Assembly: GCA_964648005.1 (NCBI GenBank)
Contig: CAZYKR010000233.1
Coordinates: 1 to 7,035 of the forward strand
DNA from: JAGQTE01 sp964648005
GTDB taxonomy: Bacteria; Actinomycetota; Acidimicrobiia; Acidimicrobiales; Acidimicrobilacustridaceae
Length of the DNA: 7,035 nt
Direction of reading: 5' to 3'
How positions within the stretch are numbered: position 1 is the first letter of the stretch; each line of letters starts with the position of its first letter. The notes beneath the pieces are model-generated. The model worked only from the letters and a program-made list of their open reading frames with translations. It ran no database searches and was not told the origin of the DNA. Made by a program: the position numbers and the translations under genes. Below are positions 1 through 5,985 of the stretch, in pieces.

Positions 1-114
1 GACCCGCCGCCGACAGACCCGCCGCCCACCGACCCGCCGCCGACCAGCCCGCCGCCGACGGACCCACCGCCGACGTCGCCTCCGACAGACCCGCCGCCGA
101 CCCAACCGCCCACG
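1..114 (+). repeat. 15-bp tandem repeats encoding DPPPT-like pentapeptides
   Basis: In-frame units read DPPPT, DPPPT, DPPPT, SPPPT, DPPPT, SPPT, DPPPT, QPPT. Two units have lost one codon, and Ser or Gln replaces Asp in three. The array probably continues beyond the left edge. Such Pro-rich arrays usually form stiff extended spacers in cell-surface proteins, and this one sits well before the membrane helix of the same protein. Confidence 0.8.
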
Positions 115-696
115 ACGGCGCCGCCGACGACCACGGCCTCCGGCGGCGGCTCCGGATCGGGATCGGGAAGTCGTCCCGGTTCCGGCTCGGGCAGTCGCAC
201 CACCCCTCCTGCCGAGGACGAGCCGGAACCCGAGGCCGACGACCCGGAGCCCGTCGAGGAGGCGCCTCCCGAGACGACCGGCACGACCGCTGGGACGACA
301 TCGACGACCACCGCTTCCACGACGACGACCACGCCCGACGAGGAGCCGGCCACCTCGATCGTGTCGGACGTCGAGGACGGACCCGACGTCGGTCGAGCGC
401 TGCTGACGACGGGCGGCGTGGGGGCCGTGCTGGCCGGCGGCACCGTCGCCTGGCTGCTGCTGCGCCGGCGCGGGGACGACGACGAATCGGCGCCATCGCT
501 GGTGTTCGACGTGCCCCAGCCCGCACCGGCCATCGCCACCGGGACCGGCGAGCACCAAGTCGAGGCGCCCGTGCGCTTCGACGACGCGCCGGCACCGGCC
601 GCGCCGTCTCGCTCCGGCCAGCAAGAAGAGATCGATGCCCTCGCCGCCCTGCTCGAGCCCGACGCCGACGCGGACCCACCACCCGCGGTGCACTGA
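1..696 (+). CDS. C-terminal part of a Pro/Thr-rich, single-pass membrane surface protein (5' partial)
   Basis: The frame is open from the first base to a TGA at 694-696, giving 231 residues with no start in view, so the gene begins upstream. Seen: residues 1-38 are DPPPT-type repeats, 39-60 are Gly/Ser/Arg-rich, and 61-120 are acidic and Thr-rich. Residues 133-154 form one hydrophobic helix (Ala/Gly/Leu-rich, ending WLLL) followed by three Arg, then an acidic 77-residue tail rich in Ala, Pro and Asp. By the positive-inside rule the repeats should be outside and the tail in the cytoplasm. There is no LPXTG sortase motif. The layout suggests a wall-spanning stalk that holds an unseen N-terminal domain outside the cell; that domain's function cannot be told. 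A GTG at 361 could be read as a start, but the same composition continues upstream of it, so it is internal. The gene ends 59 bp before the tetR start codon. Confidence 0.8.
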   Translation, partial: DPPPTDPPPTDPPPTSPPPTDPPPTSPPTDPPPTQPPTTAPPTTTASGGGSGSGSGSRPGSGSGSRTTPPAEDEPEPEADDPEPVEEAPPETTGTTAGTTSTTTASTTTTTPDEEPATSIVSDVEDGPDVGRALLTTGGVGAVLAGGTVAWLLLRRRGDDDESAPSLVFDVPQPAPAIATGTGEHQVEAPVRFDDAPAPAAPSRSGQQEEIDALAALLEPDADADPPPAVH

Positions 697-719
697 GCAG
701 GACCGGCGCGCCGGAGTTG

Positions 720-747
720 TTGTGAGTGAGTGCTCACTCACTAGGAT
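720..747 (+). promoter_or_regulatory. Predicted promoter of the tetR-ABC operon (leaderless)
   Basis: A -35-like TTGTGA (720-725) and a -10-like TAGGAT (742-747, TAnnnT type) are 16 bp apart. The ATG at 756 starts 9 bases after the last base of the -10, where transcription should begin, so the mRNA is probably leaderless, which is common in Actinobacteria. The AGGA at 743-746 looks like a ribosome binding site but lies inside the -10 and would then not be transcribed. The assignment rests on sequence only. Confidence 0.6.
722..741 (+). promoter_or_regulatory. Operator for the adjacent TetR-family repressor (perfect inverted repeat)
   Basis: GTGAGTGAG (722-730) and CTCACTCAC (733-741) are exact reverse complements separated by TG. 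The site fills the spacer between the predicted -35 and -10 elements, so a bound repressor would block RNA polymerase. TGAGTGA-type half sites of this size are typical of TetR-family operators, and the regulator gene starts 15 bp downstream, which makes autoregulation the natural reading. I see no second copy in the window. Confidence 0.85.
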
Positions 748-755
748 GCTCCGCC

Positions 756-1364
756 ATGTCCCGGACCGCTGACGACCAGGCCGCCGCCACCGACGGCCGC
801 GTGCGCGCCACCGCACTGCCGCCGGACGAGCGGCGCGCCGGCATCGTCGACGCCACGCTGGCCCTGCTGCTCGAGACCGGCGCCACCGTCACGACCCGCC
901 AGATCGCCGAGGCGTCCGGCATCGCCGAAGGAACGATCTTCCGGGTCTTCGCCGACAAGGACGCCCTGTACGCCGCCGTCGCCGACCGTGTCTTCGATTC
1001 CGAGGCCACGCTCGACGCCGTCGAGGCGATCGATCTCGACCAGCCCCTCGAGGGGCGCCTCGCCGACGCCGTCGAGATCCTGCAGCGGCGCGTCGAGACG
1101 TTGTGGCGGTTCATGACCGCGGTCGGCATGACCAAGCCGCCCGAGCGCCATCAGCACAAGAAGGGGCCGGACGCCCCCGAGATCCGAGCGCTCGCCGCGC
1201 TCTTCGCCCCCGACGCCGACCAGCTCGACCGCGACCCGCACACCGCCGCCCAGCTGCTGCGCAGCCTGGCCCTGGCCTGCAGCCACCCCGCGCTCGCACC
1301 CGACCCGCCGTTGTCGGCCGCCGAGATCGTGACGCTGCTGCTCGACGGGATGCGCTTCCGCTGA
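756..1364 (+). CDS. TetR-family transcriptional regulator, probable repressor of the ABC exporter operon
   Basis: A 202-residue protein of normal TetR-family length. After a polar 25-residue N-terminal extension comes the DNA-binding domain. The helix-turn-helix is at about residues 46-66 (TTRQIAEASGIAEGTIFRVF), followed by the family's typical KDALYAAV segment. The C-terminal helical half (about 85-202) should carry dimerisation and ligand binding; it is variable in this family and does not reveal the ligand. The ATG at 756 is preferred because it fits a leaderless transcript. An in-frame GTG at 726 would add ten residues encoded by the operator itself, which is unlikely. The gene opens a three-gene operon with two ABC half-transporters (62-bp gap to the first), so it probably represses itself and the exporter and is released by a small molecule. 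The family assignment is strong; the ligand is unknown. Confidence 0.92.
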   Translation: MSRTADDQAAATDGRVRATALPPDERRAGIVDATLALLLETGATVTTRQIAEASGIAEGTIFRVFADKDALYAAVADRVFDSEATLDAVEAIDLDQPLEGRLADAVEILQRRVETLWRFMTAVGMTKPPERHQHKKGPDAPEIRALAALFAPDADQLDRDPHTAAQLLRSLALACSHPALAPDPPLSAAEIVTLLLDGMRFR

Positions 1365-1426
1365 CGCCGAACCCCTCCACACGACAAGTCCACCCGCACA
1401 CCACCGCTTCCCAGACCGGAACCCAC

Positions 1427-3160
1427 ATGCTCAGCCGCCTCTTGAAAGCCCACCTGCGCGACTACCGCAAGCTGCTCGTGATCGTCGTGGCGCTCCAAGC
1501 CGTCCAGACGATGGCGACGTTGATCCTGCCCACGCTCAACGCCGACATCATCGATCAGGGCATCGCCAACCAGGACACTGCCTACATCGTGCAGATGGGT
1601 GCGGTGATGCTCGCCGTCACGGTCGTGCAGATCGGCTTCGCCATCGGCGCCACGTTCTTCTCGGCGAAGATCGCCATGGGCTTCGGGCGCGACGTGCGCT
1701 CGAACCTGTTCCACCGGGTCACCAGCTTCTCGGGCCAGGAAGTCGCCACGCTCGGGGCACCATCGCTGATCACCCGCATCACCAACGACGTCACCCAGGT
1801 GCAGATGCTCGTCGTCATGTCGCTGACGATGCTCGTGGCGGCGCCGATCATGGCGATCGGCGGCGTGTTCATGGCGGTGCGCGAGGACGGACCGCTGTCG
1901 CTGATCCTGCTGGTGAGCATCCCAGTGCTGCTGCTGACCGTCGGCAGCACGATCGTGCGGATGGTCCCGATGTTCTCCGAGATGCAGGAGCGCATCGACC
2001 GGATGAACCAGGTCCTGCGCGAGCAGATCACCGGCATCCGGGTCGTGCGGGCCTTCGTGCGCGAGCCCTACGAGGTCGATCGCTTCGAGGTGGCAAACGA
2101 CGACCTCACCCGAACGTCGCTGCGGGCCGGTCGGCTGATGGCCTTCCTGTTCCCGACCGTGATGCTGATCCTGAACGTGTCGAGCGCCGGGGCGCTGTGG
2201 TTCGGCGGCAACCGCATCGGCGGCGGGGAGATGCAGATCGGCGCACTCATCGCCTTCCTCAGCTACCTGGTGCAGATCCTGATGTCGGTGATGATGGCGT
2301 CGTTCGTCGCCGTGATGGTCCCGCGCGCTGCGGTCTGCGCCGAGCGCATCCAGGAGGTGCTCGACACGCCACCGTCGATCGCCGCGCCCGATGCGCCGGT
2401 GACCGAGCTCCCCCGTCGGGGCACCCTCGACCTCGACCGGGTCGAGTTCCGCTACCCCGGCGCCGACGAGCCGGTGCTCTGCGACATCTCGCTCACCGCC
2501 CGACCGGGCCAGACTACGGCGATCATCGGCAGCACGGGGTCGGGCAAGACGACCCTCGTCAACCTCATCCCTCGTCTCTACGACGTCACCGGCGGCGCGG
2601 TGCGCGTCAACGATGTCGACGTGCGCGACCTCGATCCCGAGCTGCTGTGGGAGCGGGTCGCCATCGTGCCGCAGAAGCCGTTCCTGTTCTCCGGCACCGT
2701 GGCATCGAACCTGCGCCACGCTGACCCCGACGCCACGGACGAGCAGCTGTGGGCGGCGCTCGAGGTGGCGCAGGCTGCCGACTTCGTGCGGGCGATGCCG
2801 GAGGGCCTCGACTCGCCGATCACCCAGGGCGGCACCAACGTCTCGGGTGGCCAGCGCCAGCGACTGGCCATCGCCCGGGCGATCGTGCGGCGCCCCGAGA
2901 TCTACCTCTTCGACGACTCGTTCTCGGCGCTCGACCTCGCCACCGACGCCCGGCTGCGGGCGGCGCTGACGCCGGTGACCGCGAACGCCACCGTGGTGAT
3001 CGTCGCCCAACGCGTGTCCACGATCAGACACGCCGACCAGATCCTGGTGCTCGAGGACGGGCGAGAGGTCGGGCTCGGCACGCACACCGAACTGCTCGCC
3101 ACCTGCCCGACCTACGCCGAGATCGTCTCGTCCCAGCTCACGGCGGAGGAGGCGGCATGA
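1427..3160 (+). CDS. ABC exporter half-transporter, degenerate-site subunit of a heterodimeric multidrug-type exporter
   Basis: A 577-residue fused membrane/ATPase subunit, the usual size for a half exporter. Six membrane helices lie roughly at 15-38, 52-74, 127-149, 155-176, 238-258 and 270-295. The nucleotide-binding domain has Walker A at 368-375 (GSTGSGKT), Q-loop Gln416, signature VSGGQ at 472-476, Walker B with Asp496 and D-loop SALD to 503. Two catalytic positions are changed: the residue after Walker B Asp is Asp497 instead of Glu, and the H-loop residue is Gln528 (VAQRVSTI) instead of His. This is known for the degenerate-site subunit of heterodimeric exporters such as TM287/288 and BmrCD, so the protein should pair with the next gene's product. 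ATG 1427 was chosen because it begins just before the first helix; the frame upstream overlaps tetR. No strong Shine-Dalgarno is visible. Substrate unknown; a drug or lipid-like compound is plausible from the family. Confidence 0.93.
   Translation: MLSRLLKAHLRDYRKLLVIVVALQAVQTMATLILPTLNADIIDQGIANQDTAYIVQMGAVMLAVTVVQIGFAIGATFFSAKIAMGFGRDVRSNLFHRVTSFSGQEVATLGAPSLITRITNDVTQVQMLVVMSLTMLVAAPIMAIGGVFMAVREDGPLSLILLVSIPVLLLTVGSTIVRMVPMFSEMQERIDRMNQVLREQITGIRVVRAFVREPYEVDRFEVANDDLTRTSLRAGRLMAFLFPTVMLILNVSSAGALWFGGNRIGGGEMQIGALIAFLSYLVQILMSVMMASFVAVMVPRAAVCAERIQEVLDTPPSIAAPDAPVTELPRRGTLDLDRVEFRYPGADEPVLCDISLTARPGQTTAIIGSTGSGKTTLVNLIPRLYDVTGGAVRVNDVDVRDLDPELLWERVAIVPQKPFLFSGTVASNLRHADPDATDEQLWAALEVAQAADFVRAMPEGLDSPITQGGTNVSGGQRQRLAIARAIVRRPEIYLFDDSFSALDLATDARLRAALTPVTANATVVIVAQRVSTIRHADQILVLEDGREVGLGTHTELLATCPTYAEIVSSQLTAEEAA
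3145..3152 (+). promoter_or_regulatory. Ribosome binding site of the second ABC subunit
   Basis: GGAGGAGG lies 4 bases before the ATG at 3157 and inside the last codons of the first subunit. It fixes the start of the second subunit and, with the 4-bp ATGA overlap, implies translational coupling of the two partners. Confidence 0.85.
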
Positions 3161-5115
3161 GCACCGACGACACCATCCAACACGCCGACAGCAACGGCAC
3201 CAACGGCACCAACGGCACCAACGGCAACGGCAACGGCACCGACGACAACGGCGCGCTGCCCAAGCCACCCGAACCGCGCACGTCGATGGCGTCGCGCTTC
3301 GCCGCCGCCGGCATGCCGACCGAGAAGTCCAAGGACCTCGGCGGGGCGCTGCGCCGGCTGCTGCGCGAGATGGGGCCCGAACGGTGGGGCGCCTACCTGG
3401 TGATCGTCCTCGCTATCGGCGCCGTCGTGCTCTACGTGCTCGGGCCCCGCATCCTCGGCGAGGCGACCAACGTCATCGTCGCCGGCGTCATGAGCCCGTC
3501 GGGCATCGACTTCGGCGAGCTGCACCGGATCTTGTTCCTGGTCGTCGTGCTCTACGTCGGGTCGGCCCTGCTGTCGTGGCTGCAAGGGTGGCTGCTCGCC
3601 GGGGTCGTGCAGCGCACCATGCAACGGCTGCGCTCCAAGGTCGAGGCGAAGCTCAACCGGCTGCCGCTGCGCTACGTCGACGGCCAGCCGCGCGGTGACC
3701 TGCTGAGCCGGGTCACCAACGACATCGACAACATGGCCCAGAGCCTCCAGCAGACGCTCAGCCAGATGCTCACGTCGACGCTCACCATCATCGGCGTGCT
3801 CGTGATGATGTTCATCATCTCGTGGCAGTTGGCGCTCATCGCGCTGGCGACGATCCCGGCGTCGCTGTGGATCACCAAGACCATCGCCAAGCGCTCCAAG
3901 ACCCGGTTCATCGCCCAGTGGACGCATACCGGCTCGCTCAACGCCCAGGTCGAGGAGGCCTTCACCGGCCACGCGCTGGTCAAGGTCTACGGCCGCCAGC
4001 ACGACGTGGAGGAGACATTCCGCCGCAAGAACGACGAGCTGTACGAGGCGGGCTCGGGCGCCCAGTTCATCGCCGGGATCATCCAGCCGATGATGATGTT
4101 CCTCGGCAACCTCAACTTCGTCGCCATCGCCGTGATCGGCGGCATCCAGGTGACCAACGGGGCCATGTCGCTCGGTGATGTGCAGGCGTTCATCCAGTAC
4201 TCCCGGCAGTTCACGCAGCCGCTCACCCAGCTGGCGTCGATGTTCAACGTCTTGCAGTCGGGCATCGCCTCGGCGGAGCGGGTCTTCGAGCTCCTCGATG
4301 CCCCCGAGGAGGTGCCCGACCCGATCGAGCCGGCGACCGTGCCTGCGCCGCGCGGCCGCGTGGCGTTCGAGCACATCTCGTTCTCCTACGACCCGGCCAA
4401 CCCTCTGATCGAGGACCTGTCGCTCGTGGCCGAGCCCGGCCAGACGGTCGCCATCGTCGGCCCGACCGGCGCCGGCAAGACCACGCTCGTCAACCTGCTG
4501 ATGCGCTTCTACGACCTCGACAGCGGGGCGATCACCCTCGACGGCGTCGACATCGCGTCGATGACCCGCGACGAGCTGCGGTCCAAGATCGGCATGGTGC
4601 TCCAGGACACCTGGCTGTTCGGCGGCACCATCCGCGACAACATCGCCTACGGCAACCTCGACGCCACCGAGGAGCAGATCGTCGCCGCCGCCAAGGCCGC
4701 CTACGTCGACCGGTTCGTGCACACGCTGCCCGACGGCTATGACTCGATCATCGACGACGAGGGCGGCAACGTCTCGGCCGGCGAGAAGCAGCTGCTCACC
4801 ATCGCCCGGGCCTTCCTCACCGAACCGGCGATCCTGATCCTCGACGAGGCGACGTCGTCGGTCGACACCCGCACCGAGGTGCTGATCCAGAAGGCGATGG
4901 CGGCGCTGCGGTCGAACCGCACGAGCTTCGTGATCGCCCACCGCCTGTCAACTATCCGCGACGCCGACACCATCTTGGTCATGGAGCACGGCCGCATCGT
5001 CGAACAGGGCAACCACACCGAGCTGCTGGCCCGCGACGGCGCCTACGCCAAGCTCTACAACGCGCAGTTCGCCGGCGCCGCCATCGACCTCGACGCCGAG
5101 GCCGCCCCGGCCTGA
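3157..5115 (+). CDS. ABC exporter half-transporter, catalytically competent subunit of the heterodimer
   Basis: A 652-residue fused membrane/ATPase subunit. Residues 1 to about 70 are a polar extension with an Asn-Gly-Thr repeat, longer than usual. Six membrane helices follow, roughly 78-98, 124-148, 207-226, 228-247, 305-330 and 345-365. The ATPase domain shows Walker A at 435-442 (GPTGAGKT), Q-loop Gln483, Walker B ILILDE with Asp563 and catalytic Glu564, D-loop SSVD, and H-loop His595 (IAHRLSTI), all consensus. Its signature is VSAGE (539-543) rather than SGGQ. In the head-to-tail dimer this signature faces the partner's ATP site, which also lacks Glu and His, so one site is degenerate. 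The competent site combines this subunit's Walker motifs with the partner's VSGGQ. It starts at ATG 3157, overlapping the previous gene by 4 bp, with a strong ribosome binding site. Proposed role: ATP-driven export across the cytoplasmic membrane; substrate not predictable. Confidence 0.93.
   Translation: MSTDDTIQHADSNGTNGTNGTNGNGNGTDDNGALPKPPEPRTSMASRFAAAGMPTEKSKDLGGALRRLLREMGPERWGAYLVIVLAIGAVVLYVLGPRILGEATNVIVAGVMSPSGIDFGELHRILFLVVVLYVGSALLSWLQGWLLAGVVQRTMQRLRSKVEAKLNRLPLRYVDGQPRGDLLSRVTNDIDNMAQSLQQTLSQMLTSTLTIIGVLVMMFIISWQLALIALATIPASLWITKTIAKRSKTRFIAQWTHTGSLNAQVEEAFTGHALVKVYGRQHDVEETFRRKNDELYEAGSGAQFIAGIIQPMMMFLGNLNFVAIAVIGGIQVTNGAMSLGDVQAFIQYSRQFTQPLTQLASMFNVLQSGIASAERVFELLDAPEEVPDPIEPATVPAPRGRVAFEHISFSYDPANPLIEDLSLVAEPGQTVAIVGPTGAGKTTLVNLLMRFYDLDSGAITLDGVDIASMTRDELRSKIGMVLQDTWLFGGTIRDNIAYGNLDATEEQIVAAAKAAYVDRFVHTLPDGYDSIIDDEGGNVSAGEKQLLTIARAFLTEPAILILDEATSSVDTRTEVLIQKAMAALRSNRTSFVIAHRLSTIRDADTILVMEHGRIVEQGNHTELLARDGAYAKLYNAQFAGAAIDLDAEAAPA
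3193..3240 (+). repeat. In-frame AACGGC(ACC) microrepeat encoding NGT/NG
   Basis: Three exact AACGGCACC units (3193-3219) are followed by two AACGGC units and a final AACGGCACC. They encode residues 13-28 of the second ABC subunit, in the cytoplasmic extension ahead of the first helix. All unit lengths are multiples of three, so gain or loss of units keeps the frame. Probably a flexible, length-variable linker. Confidence 0.9.
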
Positions 5116-5132
5116 GCCAGCCGCCACACGGC

Positions 5133-5182
5133 GTTCTAGTGGTGCAACCGGTCGGTTTGCCTACCGGCCGCACCACCAGAAC
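5133..5182. terminator. Long stem-loop between convergent genes, probable bidirectional terminator
   Basis: Arms 5133-5152 and 5163-5182 match at 17 of 20 positions around a 10-base loop. The three mismatches (A opposite C at 5138, 5146 and 5147) become G-U pairs in RNA from the minus strand, so that RNA can form an unbroken 20-bp stem, while plus-strand RNA has three A-C mismatches. The element starts 17 bp after the ABC operon stop and ends 30 bp before the stop of the convergent minus-strand gene. There is no U-tract on either side, so if it terminates it does so as a stem-only or assisted terminator. The fold is better supported than the function. Confidence 0.65.
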
Positions 5183-5212
5183 TAGAGATGGATCTTGGGT
5201 TCGTCGCCGCGA

Positions 5213-5680
5213 CTACCGGCGGCGCAGCGCCGCCAGGCCTGCCTCGACGGCACCGAAGGTGAAGATCACCGGCTGCAGGAAGAAGAACCGCCCGAGGATG
5301 GCCACCTGAACCACGATCCAGCCCATCAGCACCACGCCTGCCCACATTGCCCACCGATCGGCGTCGGGCCTGTCCCGGGCAACGAGCACCAACGCCGCCG
5401 CCTGCGGCACCGCCACCAGCGCCAGCAGCGCCACGCCGGGCAGGACCCACGAGGCGAACGGGGTGGCGGCGAGCCACTCCGCCGGCATGCCCATGCCGTT
5501 GATCATCAGCCCGATGCCGCCATAGACGGCGTTGAGCGTCACGAACCCGAACAGCACCAACAACGACCAACGCAACACCGGACGGCGGTGCCCGTCGGAC
5601 GCCTCAGCGCCCGACCCGTGCGCCGCTGTCGGCCCGTTCGACGAGGCGGTGATCGCCGCCGATACCTGATGGGTCCCCAT
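5213..5680 (-). CDS. Small integral membrane protein of unknown function
   Basis: A 155-residue protein that I do not recognise. Residues 1-35 are polar and rich in Ser, Ala and Gly, probably cytoplasmic. Four hydrophobic segments follow at about 38-60, 76-100, 110-129 and 131-150, the last two joined by a very short turn around Arg130. The protein ends in three Arg, which suggests both termini are inside. There is no signal peptide or catalytic motif. The ATG (5680-5678) is preceded by GGAGGT at a 5-base distance, which fixes the start. The gene is convergent to the ABC operon, with 97 bp between stop codons, and is not part of that operon. The real-gene call rests on the ribosome binding site, the consistent hydrophobic pattern and the lack of any competing reading. 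Confidence 0.78.
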   Translation of the reverse strand: MGTHQVSAAITASSNGPTAAHGSGAEASDGHRRPVLRWSLLVLFGFVTLNAVYGGIGLMINGMGMPAEWLAATPFASWVLPGVALLALVAVPQAAALVLVARDRPDADRWAMWAGVVLMGWIVVQVAILGRFFFLQPVIFTFGAVEAGLAALRRR

Positions 5681-5685
5681 CGCCG

Positions 5686-5691
5686 ACCTCC
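5686..5691 (-). promoter_or_regulatory. Ribosome binding site of the small membrane protein gene
   Basis: GGAGGT on the minus strand, separated from the ATG by CGGCG. This near-perfect Shine-Dalgarno sequence decides the start and shows that, unlike tetR, this gene has a leader on its mRNA. Confidence 0.8.
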
Positions 5692-5748
5692 GAACCTCGG
5701 TCGCACGCGCCTTCGTGTCAGCCCTCAGCGAACCGTGCCGGCACCCGC

Positions 5749-5799
5749 GCAGCCAGAGCCCAAGGTCCCGAGACGACGGGACAGCTCGTGGGTGGCTGC
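5749..5799 (-). other. Imperfect stem-loop in the leader or promoter region of the membrane protein gene
   Basis: Nested complementary segments pair GCAGCCA (5749-5755) with TGGCTGC (5793-5799), CCCA (5759-5762) with TGGG (5789-5792), and GTCCCG (5765-5770) with CGGGAC (5777-5782). That gives 17 pairs broken by a 3-base bulge and a 2x6 internal loop, closing on a 6-base loop. It lies 68 bases upstream of the ATG and just downstream of the tRNA hairpin. It could be a second terminator, a leader structure or a chance fold in GC-rich DNA. No known riboswitch class is recognised. Confidence 0.4.
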
Positions 5800-5811
5800 A
5801 GCCCTCCCAGA

Positions 5812-5849
5812 ACGCAGCAGGCCCGGCCGGAGCCGGGCCTGGACTGCGT
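5812..5849 (-). terminator. Probable terminator of the tRNA-Gly transcript
   Basis: A perfect 10-bp stem (5818-5827 with 5832-5841) closes on a 4-base loop. A further 6-bp stem (ACGCAG 5812-5817 with CTGCGT 5844-5849) extends it across a 2-base bulge. It begins 6 bases beyond the encoded CCA end of the minus-strand tRNA, where a terminator is expected. The flanking minus-strand sequence is TTCTGGG, so there is only a token U-tract. The stem is strong and the position right; termination itself is inferred. Confidence 0.7.
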
Positions 5850-5855
5850 GTTCGT

Positions 5856-5931
5856 TGGAGCGGACGACGGGATTCGAACCCGCGACCCTCACCTTGGCAA
5901 GGTGATGCTCTACCAGCTGAGCCACGTCCGC
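5856..5931 (-). tRNA. tRNA-Gly, anticodon GCC
   Basis: A complete cloverleaf reads on the minus strand. The acceptor stem is GCGGACG/CGTCCGC, the D stem GCTC/GAGC with GG in the loop, and the anticodon stem TCACC/GGTGA around TTGCCAA, with anticodon GCC at 5898-5896. The variable region has 5 bases, and the T arm is GCGGG-TTCGAAT-CCCGT. The discriminator base is T (5859), as usual for bacterial tRNA-Gly, and CCA is encoded at 5858-5856. The mature part without CCA is 73 nt. It should decode GGC and GGU, the first being very common in this GC-rich coding sequence. It is a single tRNA gene here, and no integrase or duplicated 3' end nearby suggests use as an attachment site. Confidence 0.97.
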
Positions 5932-5940
5932 AGCGGGATC

Positions 5941-5946
5941 AACTTA
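5941..5946 (-). promoter_or_regulatory. Possible -10 element of the tRNA-Gly promoter
   Basis: The minus strand reads TAAGTT (TAnnnT type) ending 9 bases before the tRNA 5' end, in the only relatively A/T-rich patch of this intergenic region. No convincing -35 hexamer is found 16-18 bp upstream. This is weak evidence; transcription could also come from the upstream gene. Confidence 0.25.
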
Positions 5947-5985
5947 GCAAACGGCTGCGCGAGGCCACACACCGGGAATCGGCGG

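Noticed and set aside
703..714. Palindrome CCGGCGCGCCGG after the first gene
   Set aside because: A terminator was considered, but as RNA it allows only a 4-bp stem around a CGCG loop with no U-tract; GC-rich DNA often yields such palindromes.
726..755. GTG at 726 as the tetR start
   Set aside because: It would place ten codons inside the operator and the -10 element, with no ribosome binding site; ATG 756 fits the promoter geometry.
1151..3268. A 705-codon minus-strand open frame opposite the tetR/first ABC gene region
   Set aside because: It has low-complexity His/Arg/Asp-rich translation with no recognisable domain and lies antisense to clear TetR and ABC domains; it is a by-product of GC-rich codon use.
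3112..4941. A 609-codon minus-strand open frame opposite the second ABC gene
   Set aside because: It is exactly antisense to a gene with all ABC motifs; its translation is compositionally biased and lacks any domain.
5856..5931. tRNA-Gly as an integration site
   Set aside because: No integrase, no repeated tRNA 3' end and no change in base composition is seen around it.
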